In this document: in pieces, positions 26,573 through 34,392 of the stretch
Layout: every line of letters starts with the position of its first letter
Position numbering within the stretch: position 1 is the first letter of the stretch
From: Clostridia bacterium
GTDB lineage: Bacteria; Bacillota; Clostridia; Oscillospirales; UBA644
Length of the DNA stretch: 64,000 nucleotides
Reading direction: 5' to 3'
Assembly (NCBI GenBank): GCA_017623475.1
Contig: JAGAPC010000020.1
Location: 19,725 to 83,724 of the forward strand
The notes under the pieces: generated by a model
Database searches by the model: none
Seen by the model: only the letters and a program-made list of their open reading frames with translations
Told to the model about the DNA's origin: nothing
Made by a program: the position numbers and the translations under genes

Positions 26573-27095
26573 CAAATTATCCCCCCGCAAAATTGCCCGC
26601 ATGGGGCTTTTGATGGCGGCGGCGCTGATTTTGTCCTGGGTGGAGGCGGTGTTGCCCTTTCAGATTCCCATTCCCGGGGTCAAATTGGGCTTTGCCAACA
26701 TTATTACCCTTGTCGTTCTGTATCAGTATTCTTTCCCGACGGCGTTGCTGTTCGGGATTCTTCGGGTACTGTTGAGTTCTTTGTTCCTCGGGCGGTTGTC
26801 GGGGGTATTGTTTGGTCTTTGCGGAACGCTTCTTTCGGTTTGCGGTATGGCGTTTTTGAAGCGGTGCCGTTGCTTTTCTTCCTTGTCCGTCAGTGCCGCC
26901 GGGGCGATTTTGCACGGTGTTGGGCAGCTGACCGTGGCTTCGGTCCTGCTGACGCCTTCTGTCTGGACGATGCTCCCTCTCATGGGCATTTCCTCTGCCT
27001 TTTGCGGGATCATTACCTGGATTCCCCTGAAGATTTTAGGGCGTTACGAGGTCGTTTTTCCCTCCGACGGAGGAAAAAGTTTGAACAAAGATTAA
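26556..27095 (+). CDS. Gx transporter family / heptaprenyl diphosphate synthase component I-like membrane protein
   Basis: 179 residues with about five membrane helices. PGVKLGFANIITLV and FGILRVLLSSLFLG are characteristic of the Hpre_diP_synt_I (Gx transporter) family. The name heptaprenyl diphosphate synthase component I is historical; membership in the ECF-S-like membrane proteins suggests transport of a quinone or isoprenoid precursor. Start ATG 26556 overlaps the NusG-II gene by 17 bases. Last gene of the ApbE operon; a new promoter follows at 27112. Confidence 0.82.
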   Translation: MVLSVNKLSPRKIARMGLLMAAALILSWVEAVLPFQIPIPGVKLGFANIITLVVLYQYSFPTALLFGILRVLLSSLFLGRLSGVLFGLCGTLLSVCGMAFLKRCRCFSSLSVSAAGAILHGVGQLTVASVLLTPSVWTMLPLMGISSAFCGIITWIPLKILGRYEVVFPSDGGKSLNKD

Positions 27096-27111
27096 AACAT
27101 TGGAAAAACGC

Positions 27112-27140
27112 TTGCAAAATCGGGTAAAATATGGTATAAT
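27112..27140 (+). promoter_or_regulatory. Sigma-A promoter of the glycolytic operon
   Basis: TTGCAA (27112-27117), 17 bases, TATAAT (27135-27140). A small dyad (GGACGA/TCGTCC) follows at about 27147-27161 in the leader. Confidence 0.82.
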
Positions 27141-27214
27141 ATCCGGTGGACGAGAATCGTCCGTTTTTATCCCTGTTACTCAACTCAAAATTTATCAGAG
27201 GAGTGAATGATAAA

Positions 27215-28414
27215 ATGAATTACAACAAGAAAAACGTGGAAGACATCGCCGTTGCCGGCAAAACCGTCTTGGTTCGTTGCGATTTCAACGTCCCCCTGAA
27301 GGACGGCGTCATCACCAGCGACAAGCGGATCGTCGAGGCTCTCCCCACCATCAAGTATCTGATGGGACAGGGCGCAAAGGTCATTCTTTGCTCTCACATG
27401 GGCAAGCCCAAGGGCGAAGTGATCCCCAAGTATTCTCTGGCACCCGTTGCCGCCCGTCTGACCGAGCTTTTGGGCGTTAACGTCCCCCTCGCCGCCGACA
27501 CCATCGGCGCTGACGCAAAGGCAAAGGCCGCCGCGTTGAAGAACGGCGAAGTAATGCTTCTGGAAAACACCCGTTTCGACAAGCGGGAAGAAAAGAACGA
27601 TCCCGAATTCGCCAAGGAAATGGCTTCCATGGCTGAAATTTACGTCAACGACGCCTTCGGTGCGGCTCACCGTGCCCACGCTTCCACCGCCGGCGTTGCC
27701 GCTTATCTCCCTGCCGTTTGCGGTTATCTGATTCAAAAGGAAATCGGCGTTATGGGTAAGGCTCTTGCCGATCCCGAACGTCCCTTCGTTGCCATTTTGG
27801 GCGGTGCAAAGGTTGCCGATAAGCTGAACGTTATCGACAATCTTCTGACCAAGGTTGACACCCTCATCATCGGCGGCGGTATGGCTTATACCTTCCTTGC
27901 CGCACAGGGATATTCCGTCGGTACTTCCCTTTTGGACGAATCCAAATTGGAATACTGCCGCAATATGCTGAAGAAGGCAGAAGAAAAGGGCGTCAAGCTC
28001 CTTCTTCCCATCGATACCGTAATCACCGAATCCTTCCCCGATCCCATCGATGCGGAAATCGACGTTGAGGTCGTTGCCTCCAACCAAATTCCCGCTGACA
28101 AGATGGGTCTGGATATCGGTCCCAAGACTCGTGAATTGTTCGCTGATGCTGCTAAATCCGCCAAGACTGTTGTCTGGAACGGACCTATGGGCGTGTTTGA
28201 AAATCCCACCCTGGCACAGGGCACCATCGCCGTTGCCAAGGCGCTGGCAGAATCGGAAGCTACCACCATCGTCGGCGGAGGAGACTCTGCTGCCGCTTGC
28301 GAACAGCTGGGCTTTGCTTCCAAAATCACCCACATTTCCACCGGCGGCGGCGCTTCCCTGGAATTCCTGGAAGGTCTCGAACTGCCCGGAATCGCCTGCC
28401 TGCAGGACAAATAA
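27215..28414 (+). CDS. pgk: Phosphoglycerate kinase
   Basis: 399 residues. Makes ATP from 1,3-bisphosphoglycerate. N-terminal [14 protein letters not shown] carries the substrate-binding Arg and Asn; LLENTRF and GGAKVADKL are conserved; the ATP loop is [11 protein letters not shown] near 352. ATG 27215 lies 11 bases after GAGGAG; a GTG at 27146 in frame is within the promoter leader and is rejected. First gene of pgk-tpiA-gpmI. Codon use is strongly biased to GGC, GCC and CTG-type codons, as expected for high expression. Confidence 0.96.
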   Translation: MNYNKKNVEDIAVAGKTVLVRCDFNVPLKDGVITSDKRIVEALPTIKYLMGQGAKVILCSHMGKPKGEVIPKYSLAPVAARLTELLGVNVPLAADTIGADAKAKAAALKNGEVMLLENTRFDKREEKNDPEFAKEMASMAEIYVNDAFGAAHRAHASTAGVAAYLPAVCGYLIQKEIGVMGKALADPERPFVAILGGAKVADKLNVIDNLLTKVDTLIIGGGMAYTFLAAQGYSVGTSLLDESKLEYCRNMLKKAEEKGVKLLLPIDTVITESFPDPIDAEIDVEVVASNQIPADKMGLDIGPKTRELFADAAKSAKTVVWNGPMGVFENPTLAQGTIAVAKALAESEATTIVGGGDSAAACEQLGFASKITHISTGGGASLEFLEGLELPGIACLQDK

Positions 28415-28433
28415 GTTAACCAAAATAAATTTA

Positions 28434-28462
28434 CTGCACAGAGGCAAACTGTCTCTGTGCAG
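28434..28462 (+). other. Intercistronic hairpin between pgk and tpiA
   Basis: CTGCACAGAG and CTCTGTGCAG form a 10-bp perfect stem with a 9-base loop, followed only by GATTTT. Too weak in U for a full terminator; it may partly attenuate or stabilise the upstream mRNA. Confidence 0.5.
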
Positions 28463-28485
28463 GATTTTGAATAGGAGAAATGAAC

Positions 28486-29253
28486 ATGAATACCGAATTG
28501 AGAAGAACTGTTATCGCCGGCAACTGGAAGATGAACAAAACCCCTTCCGAAACCACCGCTTTTATTAAGGAATTGGCTCCCTGTGTTGCCGATGCTACTT
28601 GCGACGTGGTCTGCTGCGTTCCTTACGTTTGCTTGCAGAACGCCATCGAAGCCGCAAAAGGCACCAACATTAAGATCGGTGCTCAAAATATGCACTACGA
28701 AGCAAAGGGCGCTTACACCGGCGAAATCGCCGCTGATATGTTGAACGATCTTGGCGTGGAATACGTCATCATCGGTCACAGCGAACGCCGTCAGTATTAT
28801 GCGGAAACCGACGAATCCTGCAATAAAAAGGTTCTCGCGGCTCTCGAAGCAGGTCTGAAGGTCATCCTTTGCGTTGGTGAACTGAAGGAACAAAGACTTC
28901 AGGGCGTTACCAACGAAGTTGTCGGTATGCAGACCAAAATCGCTCTTCAGAACGTGAAGGCGGAGGATCTGAAAAACGTCATCATCGCTTACGAACCCGT
29001 TTGGGCAATCGGAACCGGTCTTACCGCCACTGCGGATCAGGCTGACGAAACCAACGGTGCCGTTCGTGCCGCCGTTGCGGAAGTTTACGGCAAAGACGTT
29101 GCCGAAACCGTTACCGTTCAGTACGGTGGTTCTATGAACGCCGGCAACGCTGACGAACTTTTGGCAAAATACAATGTTGACGGTGGTTTGATCGGTGGCG
29201 CTTCTCTGAAAGTTCCCGATTTCACCGCTATCGTCAAATCCGCTTCCAAATAA
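28486..29253 (+). CDS. tpiA: Triosephosphate isomerase
   Basis: 255 residues. Interconverts dihydroxyacetone phosphate and glyceraldehyde 3-phosphate. The N-terminal AGNWKMNKT carries the substrate Asn and Lys; GHSERR contains the electrophilic His near 97; the catalytic Glu is in YEPVWAIGTG near 168; the phosphate loop is YGGSMNAGN and GGASL. ATG 28486 has AGGAG 8 bases upstream, preferred to ATG 28480 at 2 bases. Confidence 0.97.
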   Translation: MNTELRRTVIAGNWKMNKTPSETTAFIKELAPCVADATCDVVCCVPYVCLQNAIEAAKGTNIKIGAQNMHYEAKGAYTGEIAADMLNDLGVEYVIIGHSERRQYYAETDESCNKKVLAALEAGLKVILCVGELKEQRLQGVTNEVVGMQTKIALQNVKAEDLKNVIIAYEPVWAIGTGLTATADQADETNGAVRAAVAEVYGKDVAETVTVQYGGSMNAGNADELLAKYNVDGGLIGGASLKVPDFTAIVKSASK

Positions 29254-29265
29254 GGGAGAATTAAG

Positions 29266-30798
29266 ATGAAAAAACCTCTCGTTCTTTGCATTATGGACGG
29301 TTTTGGATTCAATGACGTTGAAAAAGTCAACGCCATCAAAGCCGCCAATACCCCCAACCTGGACAAGATCTTTTCCACCTATCCCACCACCCAGATCGGT
29401 GCTTCCGGTATGGACGTGGGTCTGCCCGACGGACAGATGGGTAACTCCGAAGTCGGTCACACCAATATCGGTGCCGGCAGAGTGGTGTATCAGGAATTGA
29501 CCCGGATCACCAAAGCCGCCAAGGAAGGGGCTTTGATGACCAACGAAGCCTTGGTCAAAGCCATGGAAAATTGCAAGGCAAAAAATTCTGCTCTGCATTT
29601 GATGGGTCTTTTGTCCGACGGTGGGGTTCACTCTCATATTGAACACCTTTATGCCTTGGTTCGCATGGCAAAAGAGTTTGGACTTTCCAAAATTTTCATT
29701 CACGCTCTGTTGGACGGACGTGATGTTCCCCCCGCTTCCGCCGCCGATTTCATTGACGCCGCAAATGCGGAATTCGCAAAAATCGGTGCCGGCAAAATCG
29801 CTACCGTCATGGGACGTTTTTATGGGATGGATCGGGATAACCGCTGGGATCGGGTCGGCAAAGCTTACGCCGCTTTGGTCTACGGAGAAGGAAATACCAC
29901 CGACGATGCCGCCGCCGCAGTCCGAACCTCTTATGAGACGGTTGACGAGGACGGAAAGCATCTGACCGACGAATTCGTCCTTCCCACCGTGGTCAACGGA
30001 ACCGATCGTATCGCTTCCGGAGATAGCGTGATCTTCTTTAACTTCCGCCCCGACCGGGCGCGGGAAATTACCCGTACCTTCGTCGATCCCGAATTCAACG
30101 GCTTTGAACGGAAGGGCGGGATGTTGGACGTGTTCTACGTCTGCATGACCCAGTACGATGCGTCGATGCCCAACGTGGAAGTTGCCTTCAAGCCCCAATC
30201 CTTGGCAAATACCTTGGGGGAATACCTCTCCAAGCAGAATATGACCCAGTTGCGGATCGCCGAAACCGAAAAATACGCCCACGTTACCTTCTTCTTTAAC
30301 GGTGGCGTGGAAGTGGAATACCCTGGGGAAGACCGGATTTTGGTCGCTTCCCCCAAAGTTGCAACCTACGATCTTCAGCCGGAAATGAGCGCTGTTCCCG
30401 TCTGCGATAAGGTGGTCGATGCCATCAATAGCGGAAAATACGACGTGGTGATTCTGAACTACGCCAACTGCGATATGGTCGGTCATACCGGCATTTTCGA
30501 AGCCGCCGTCAAGGCGGTGGAAACCGTCGATACCTGCGTGGGCAGAACCGCCCAAGCCGTTCTGAATATGGGCGGCGTGATGCTTCTGACCGCCGACCAC
30601 GGCAACGCCGATTGCATGATCGCCGAGGACGGATCTCCCTTTACCGCACATACCACCAACCCCGTGCCCTTTGCCGTGATCGGAAAAGATTGCCAACTGC
30701 GGGAAGGCGGCAAACTGTGCGATATTTCCCCCACCATCCTCAAGCTTCTGAACCTCGCCCAACCCACCGAAATGGACGGCGAAAGCATTATTCTGTAA
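29266..30798 (+). CDS. gpmI: 2,3-Bisphosphoglycerate-independent phosphoglycerate mutase
   Basis: 510 residues, the normal size for the manganese-dependent enzyme. It interconverts 3- and 2-phosphoglycerate through a phosphoserine; the Ser is in GQMGNSEVGH near residue 62. Metal ligands are visible in CIMDGFG (N-terminus), NYANCDMVGHTG near 400 and TADHGNAD near 445. The alkaline-phosphatase-like mutase is typical of endospore formers, where its pH sensitivity helps accumulate 3-phosphoglycerate in the forespore. It starts 12 bases after tpiA. Confidence 0.97.
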   Translation: MKKPLVLCIMDGFGFNDVEKVNAIKAANTPNLDKIFSTYPTTQIGASGMDVGLPDGQMGNSEVGHTNIGAGRVVYQELTRITKAAKEGALMTNEALVKAMENCKAKNSALHLMGLLSDGGVHSHIEHLYALVRMAKEFGLSKIFIHALLDGRDVPPASAADFIDAANAEFAKIGAGKIATVMGRFYGMDRDNRWDRVGKAYAALVYGEGNTTDDAAAAVRTSYETVDEDGKHLTDEFVLPTVVNGTDRIASGDSVIFFNFRPDRAREITRTFVDPEFNGFERKGGMLDVFYVCMTQYDASMPNVEVAFKPQSLANTLGEYLSKQNMTQLRIAETEKYAHVTFFFNGGVEVEYPGEDRILVASPKVATYDLQPEMSAVPVCDKVVDAINSGKYDVVILNYANCDMVGHTGIFEAAVKAVETVDTCVGRTAQAVLNMGGVMLLTADHGNADCMIAEDGSPFTAHTTNPVPFAVIGKDCQLREGGKLCDISPTILKLLNLAQPTEMDGESIIL

Positions 30799-30821
30799 TT
30801 AGTTTGCGGGAGTTTTTATGT

Positions 30822-30962
30822 TCTTCTTTCTTTTCAGGAGAAAAGAAAGAAGAGCCAGCCTCTGCATAAGTATCGACCATCGAAAAATTCGGCGTCTTTG
30901 ACTTGAATTTTTCGGGTCTCACTTAAAAGAAAAGCCAAACCCCGGCGGATTCCATCCGCCGG
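30822..30962 (+). repeat. Twin-hairpin 3' element, copy B
   Basis: Twenty-three bases after the gpmI stop lies the 14-bp dyad TCTTCTTTCTTTTC/GAAAAGAAAGAAGA; the linker ends CTTAAAAGAAAAGCCAAAC; the second dyad is CCGGCGGAT/ATCCGCCGG. It runs in the same sense relative to its gene as copies A and C. The linker is longer here by about 65 bases, which contain a further weak dyad (GAAAAATTC...GAATTTTTC). Confidence 0.65.
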
Positions 30963-30981
30963 AAAAAACCGAAATATTTTA

Positions 30982-31010
30982 GACCGATCTGTATTCACAG
31001 ATCGGTCATT
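30982..31010 (+). terminator. Terminator of the glycolytic operon
   Basis: GACCGATCTGT and ACAGATCGGTC form an 11-bp perfect stem with loop ATTC followed by ATTATTG. The T tract is poor. Confidence 0.6.
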
Positions 31011-31041
31011 ATTGTATATAAAAAAAGAAATGCAAAATCTC

Positions 31042-31070
31042 TTGCATTTCGACAAAATATATGTTATAAT
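31042..31070 (+). promoter_or_regulatory. Sigma-A promoter of the small toxin-like gene
   Basis: TTGCAT (31042-31047), 17 bases, TATAAT (31065-31070). The predicted leader is about 57 bases and contains CCTAC/GTAGG. Confidence 0.8.
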
Positions 31071-31133
31071 GTATCCGGTGCTGACCTACACGGTAGGCGG
31101 TTAACTTCTTGCCCTCGAAAGGGGGCTGTGCCT

Positions 31134-31229
31134 ATGGATTACGTAACGTTGCAGGATCTATTCCAGTACAGTCTCGTTATAATCGAAATTATAGCGATTG
31201 TAATCACTATTGCATATAAAAAGAAATAA
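31134..31229 (+). CDS. Putative holin-like type I toxin peptide
   Basis: 31 residues: a polar start (MDYVTLQDLFQYS), one membrane helix of Ile/Val-rich residues with a single Glu, and the basic end AYKKK. Length, layout and the LFQ...LVII pattern match the small putative holin-like toxins (Hol-Tox) of Firmicutes. AAAGGGGG is 8 bases before the ATG. The stop codon lies in the left arm of a bidirectional terminator, and a strong promoter points back at the gene from the other side, the layout of TxpA/RatA and pAD1 par. Toxicity is inferred, not shown. Confidence 0.72.
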   Translation: MDYVTLQDLFQYSLVIIEIIAIVITIAYKKK

Positions 31230-31265
31230 CCGCCCTTCGACCAAAAAGTTGCGGTTATTTCTTTT
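31221..31265. terminator. Bidirectional terminator shared by toxin mRNA and antisense RNA
   Basis: GAAATAACCGC (31223-31233) and GCGGTTATTTC (31251-31261) form an 11-bp perfect stem. T-rich tracts follow on both strands (CTTTT to the right, TTTTTAT to the left). Confidence 0.82.
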
Positions 31266-31311
31266 AACCAAATCTTGAGGGCGTAACCGTCTATCGGTCA
31301 GCGCCTTTTCT
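31222..31311 (-). ncRNA. Candidate antisense RNA (antitoxin) convergent with the toxin gene
   Basis: About 90 bases from the predicted start near 31311 to the shared terminator. It would overlap the toxin mRNA by the last 40-45 bases, including the last codons. Its 5' part (GGCGCTGACC..., CGGTTA, GCCCTC) resembles the toxin leader in the same sense, so the two lie as an inverted repeat in the DNA. Ends are predicted from promoter and terminator only. Confidence 0.6.
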
Positions 31312-31317
31312 ATTATC

Positions 31318-31346
31318 ATTATACACGATTCCGAGGGATTTGTCAA
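31318..31346 (-). promoter_or_regulatory. Consensus sigma-A promoter of the antisense RNA
   Basis: Minus strand TTGACA (31346-31341), 17 bases, TATAAT (31323-31318): a perfect consensus with no protein-coding gene in front of it, stronger than the toxin promoter. Confidence 0.85.
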
Positions 31347-31367
31347 CCCCTTTTCGGAAATTTCTTT

Positions 31368-31441
31368 CCGGCGTGAGGAATCACGCCGGATTCGGCTTTT
31401 CTTTTTGGTACTTTTTCTTTTCTCCCGAAAAGAAAAAGTAC
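31368..31441 (-). repeat. Twin-hairpin 3' element, copy C
   Basis: Fourteen bases after the hisIE stop on the minus strand: the 15-bp dyad GTACTTTTTCTTTTC/GAAAAGAAAAAGTAC, linker AAAAAGAAAAGCCGAAT, then CCGGCGTGA/TCACGCCGG. It also serves as the only visible terminator-like structure for the histidine operon. Confidence 0.7.
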
Positions 31442-31454
31442 ATACCCCCTCGTC

Positions 31455-32105
31455 TTACTTCGTCATTTTTTCCTGTTTGACTTTTTTGTCGATGACGTGG
31501 CGGGATGTCAATTCGTCGTGGATGTCTTCGAGGGAGATGCCCATTTCGATCATCATGACCATCACGTGGTAGGTCAGGTCTGCGATTTCGTAGATAGTTT
31601 CCTTTTTATCGTCGGCTTTTCCGGCGATGATAACTTCGGTACATTCTTCCCCGACCTTTTTCAGGATCTTGTCGATGCCTTTTTCAAAGAGGTAGGTGGT
31701 GTAAGAGCCTTCTTTTTTCTCGGTTTTTCTGCCTTCGATCAAGGTCATCAGCGATTGCAGAGAAAATGCTTGTCTCTCATCACTTTCAAAGACCGGGTTA
31801 TGGAAGCAAGATTCTTCCCCCAAGTGGCAGGCAGGTCCGTCTTTTTCCACCAACACCGTCAAAGCGTCGTTGTCGCAATCGGCGGTAATGGAGACGATAT
31901 GCTGATAATTCCCCGACGTTTCGCCCTTTCTCCAAAGTTCGTTGCGGGAGCGAGACCAAAAACAGGTCTTTTCTTCTTTGATACTGATTTCAAGACTTTC
32001 CTTATTCATGTACGCCAAGGTCAAAACGTCCTTGGTTTTTGCGTCCACCACGATGGCGGGGATCAAGCCCTTTTCGTCAAATTTCAGTTGATTGATGTCG
32101 ATCAT
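31455..32105 (-). CDS. hisIE: Bifunctional phosphoribosyl-AMP cyclohydrolase / phosphoribosyl-ATP diphosphatase
   Basis: 216 residues. Steps 2 and 3 of histidine synthesis on one chain: HisI domain about 1-110 ([49 protein letters not shown]), HisE domain about 120-210 ([36 protein letters not shown]). It starts 3 bases after hisF and is the last gene of the operon. Confidence 0.96.
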   Translation of the reverse strand: MIDINQLKFDEKGLIPAIVVDAKTKDVLTLAYMNKESLEISIKEEKTCFWSRSRNELWRKGETSGNYQHIVSITADCDNDALTVLVEKDGPACHLGEESCFHNPVFESDERQAFSLQSLMTLIEGRKTEKKEGSYTTYLFEKGIDKILKKVGEECTEVIIAGKADDKKETIYEIADLTYHVMVMMIEMGISLEDIHDELTSRHVIDKKVKQEKMTK

Positions 32106-32108
32106 AAT

Positions 32109-32867
32109 TTATCTCCTTACAGGGATGCCCTGTTTGTGTAATTCTTCTTTCAAGTCGGGAATGGCGACCTCTCCAAAATGGAAGATCGAAGCCGCAAGCC
32201 CCGCGTCAATGGTGGGAATCGCGCGGAAAAGCTGGGTAAAGTGGTCGATTCCCCCGGCTCCGCCCGATGCGATGATCGGCACGTTGACCGCGTTGGAAAC
32301 CGCCTCTAACATCTCGATATCAAAGCCGTTTTTCACGCCGTCGGTGTCGATGGAGTTGACGACCACCTCTCCGGCGCCGGCATCCACGCCCCGCTTGATC
32401 CACTCGATGGCTTCCATGCCGGTATTTTCTCTGCCCCCTTTGGCAAAGACCCGGAACACACCGTCCACCCGCTTCACGTCTGCCGACAGAACCACGCATT
32501 GATCTCCGTACCGCTTTGCCGCCTCTCCGATCAGGGAGGGGTTGCGGATCGCGCCGGAATTGACGCTTACTTTATCTGCACCGCATTTCAGCACTCGGTC
32601 GAAATCGTCCAGGGTGTTGATGCCACCCCCCACGGTCAGGGGGATGAAGATGGTGCTTGCCACCTCGCAGAGAATGTCGGTAAACAACGCCCGACCTTCC
32701 GCCGAGGCGGTAATATCGTAAAATACCAACTCGTCGGCACCGCAATCGCTGTAATACTTTGCCAAGGAAATCGGCGACGAGACGTCCGCAAGTCCCAGGA
32801 AATTGACGCCCTTGACTACTCTTCCGTCCTTGACGTCCAGGCAGGGGATGATTCGTTTTGTAATCAT
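32109..32867 (-). CDS. hisF: Imidazole glycerol phosphate synthase, cyclase subunit
   Basis: 252 residues. TIM barrel that joins ammonia from HisH to PRFAR, giving imidazole glycerol phosphate and AICAR. The catalytic Asp is in IIPCLDVKDGRVVKG near residue 11 and the second in NSIDTDG near 130; GGGINTL and ASGGAGG are the phosphate loops. ATGA overlap with hisA. Confidence 0.97.
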   Translation of the reverse strand: MITKRIIPCLDVKDGRVVKGVNFLGLADVSSPISLAKYYSDCGADELVFYDITASAEGRALFTDILCEVASTIFIPLTVGGGINTLDDFDRVLKCGADKVSVNSGAIRNPSLIGEAAKRYGDQCVVLSADVKRVDGVFRVFAKGGRENTGMEAIEWIKRGVDAGAGEVVVNSIDTDGVKNGFDIEMLEAVSNAVNVPIIASGGAGGIDHFTQLFRAIPTIDAGLAASIFHFGEVAIPDLKEELHKQGIPVRR

Positions 32868-33574
32868 AGTAAGCCGATCGCCTCCTTCAAATCAATCGCC
32901 CCGGTGTAATAGGCTTTTCCGACGATGGCGCCGTACAGATCCATTTCCGCCAAGGCTTTCACGTCGTCCAAGGTGGAAACGCCCCCCGACGCCACGATAT
33001 TCATGGAGAATTTTTCGGAAAGCTCTTGATACAATCCCCGATTCGTTCCCTGCATCATGCCGTCCTTGGAAATGTCGGTGCAGATCAAGGTGGAAACACC
33101 GATTTTCTGCATTTTTTCACAGAACACAAAGGCGTCGATTCCGGAAGATTCGGTCCATCCTTTGATGGCGACGCAACCGTTTTTGATATCTACGCCCACG
33201 GCGATTTTATCTCCGTATTTTGCCACCGCTTCTTCCACGAATCCCTTGTTCGTGACGGCGGCAGTTCCTAAAATGACGCGGTCAACTCCTGCGGAAAGGT
33301 AGCGGTCGATGACCTCCATGCTTCGGATTCCGCCCCCTACCTCGGTAAACAGATCGGTCTGGGCGATGATGGATTTGATCGTTTCCAAGTTCGGTGTCTC
33401 GCCGGTTTTTGCCCCTTCCAAGTCCACCAAATGAAGATGGGTTGCGCCGGCTTCCTTGAATTTTTTTGCAATTTCCGGGGGATTGTTGCTATAAACCGTC
33501 ATTTGATCGTAATCCCCCCGAAGCAGGCGCACCGCCTTGCCCTGGTACAGATCAATGGCAGGGAATAAAAACAT
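32864..33574 (-). CDS. hisA: ProFAR isomerase
   Basis: 236 residues. TIM barrel; opens the ribose of ProFAR by Amadori rearrangement. Catalytic Asp in PAIDLYQGKAVRL near residue 8 and in CTDISKDGMM near 129; phosphate loops GGGIRS and ASGGVSTLDD. Shares the half-barrel duplication with hisF, which overlaps it by 4 bases. Confidence 0.97.
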   Translation of the reverse strand: MFLFPAIDLYQGKAVRLLRGDYDQMTVYSNNPPEIAKKFKEAGATHLHLVDLEGAKTGETPNLETIKSIIAQTDLFTEVGGGIRSMEVIDRYLSAGVDRVILGTAAVTNKGFVEEAVAKYGDKIAVGVDIKNGCVAIKGWTESSGIDAFVFCEKMQKIGVSTLICTDISKDGMMQGTNRGLYQELSEKFSMNIVASGGVSTLDDVKALAEMDLYGAIVGKAYYTGAIDLKEAIGLL

Positions 33575-33584
33575 AGAAAACTCC

Positions 33585-33767
33585 TTATTCTTCTTCGGCT
33601 ACGGGGGTGACGACGGGGTTGCCCTGGGCATCGACCAAAACGGTCAATCCTCCGGAATAACCGGTTTGCACGTAAAGGTAATTCACGCCTGTTTTTTTGT
33701 CAACAAAAATGAAGGTTCCGCTGTTTTCCTTTTTTATAAGAAAGCGTTTGTCTTTTTTCGGCTTCAT
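33585..33767 (-). CDS. DUF6440 family small protein
   Basis: 60 residues: basic start (MKPKKDKRFLIKKE), then FIFVDKKTGVNYLY and GYSGGLTVLVDAQGNPVVTP, a pattern I associate with DUF6440. Function unknown. It lies between hisH and hisA with 10-base gaps on either side, so it is co-transcribed with the pathway. No signal peptide or membrane helix; probably a small beta-rich cytoplasmic protein. Confidence 0.75.
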   Translation of the reverse strand: MKPKKDKRFLIKKENSGTFIFVDKKTGVNYLYVQTGYSGGLTVLVDAQGNPVVTPVAEEE

Positions 33768-33777
33768 AACAATCTCC

Positions 33778-34392
33778 TCACAGTTCGCAGAAGGTTTTCA
33801 AGATCGTCAATCCCACGTTCCCGCTTTTTTCCGGGTGGAATTGGCATCCCATCACGTTATCCTTCGCCACCGCCGCCGTCAGAATTCCGCCGTATTCGGT
33901 GATTGCCGCCGTGGATTCGGCGCAATCGGTTCCGTGATAGGAATGAACAAAATAAACGTGATCCCCTTCGTTTACGTTTTTAAAAAGAGGGTGTTTTTCT
34001 TCCGGGAAATGCAAGGCATTCCAGCCGATATGAGGGATTTTGAGGGTGTTGTCAATGGTTTCTCCGATGGGACGGATGGCACCTTTGATCAACCCCAACC
34101 CTTCGTGCTCCCCATATTCATAACTTTTTTCCAAAAGCATCTGCATTCCAAGGCAAATGCCCAATAGGGGTTTTCCGGAGTTTGCCTCGTCAATGACGAC
34201 CTGAAACAGCCCCGAATCCCGCAATTTTTTCGCCGCGTCACCGAAGGCGCCTACCCCCGGAAGAACGATGCGGTCTGCCTTCCGCAGTACGTCCGCGTCG
34301 TTGGTCACAACCACGTCCGCGCCCACGGAAACGAAGGAGCTTTTCAGCGAAAACAGATTCCCCACGCCGTAATCTACGATGGCGATCATCAA
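33778..34392 (-). CDS. hisH: Imidazole glycerol phosphate synthase, glutamine amidotransferase subunit
   Basis: 204 residues. Class I glutaminase that supplies ammonia to HisF. Nucleophile Cys in GICLGMQML near residue 80; catalytic His and Glu in CQFHPEKSG near residue 187; oxyanion/gate region LPGVGAFGDA. ATGA overlap with hisB upstream. Confidence 0.97.
   Translation of the reverse strand: MMIAIVDYGVGNLFSLKSSFVSVGADVVVTNDADVLRKADRIVLPGVGAFGDAAKKLRDSGLFQVVIDEANSGKPLLGICLGMQMLLEKSYEYGEHEGLGLIKGAIRPIGETIDNTLKIPHIGWNALHFPEEKHPLFKNVNEGDHVYFVHSYHGTDCAESTAAITEYGGILTAAVAKDNVMGCQFHPEKSGNVGLTILKTFCEL

Noticed and set aside
27886..30762. A 958-codon open frame on the minus strand across pgk, tpiA and gpmI
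   Set aside because: It lies wholly antisense to three certain glycolytic genes, has no family motifs and is Gly/His/Phe-rich as expected from the reverse of strongly biased codons.
30834..31055. 73-codon minus-strand frame after gpmI
   Set aside because: It covers twin-hairpin element copy B and the operon terminator; its apparent protein reflects the structured repeat.
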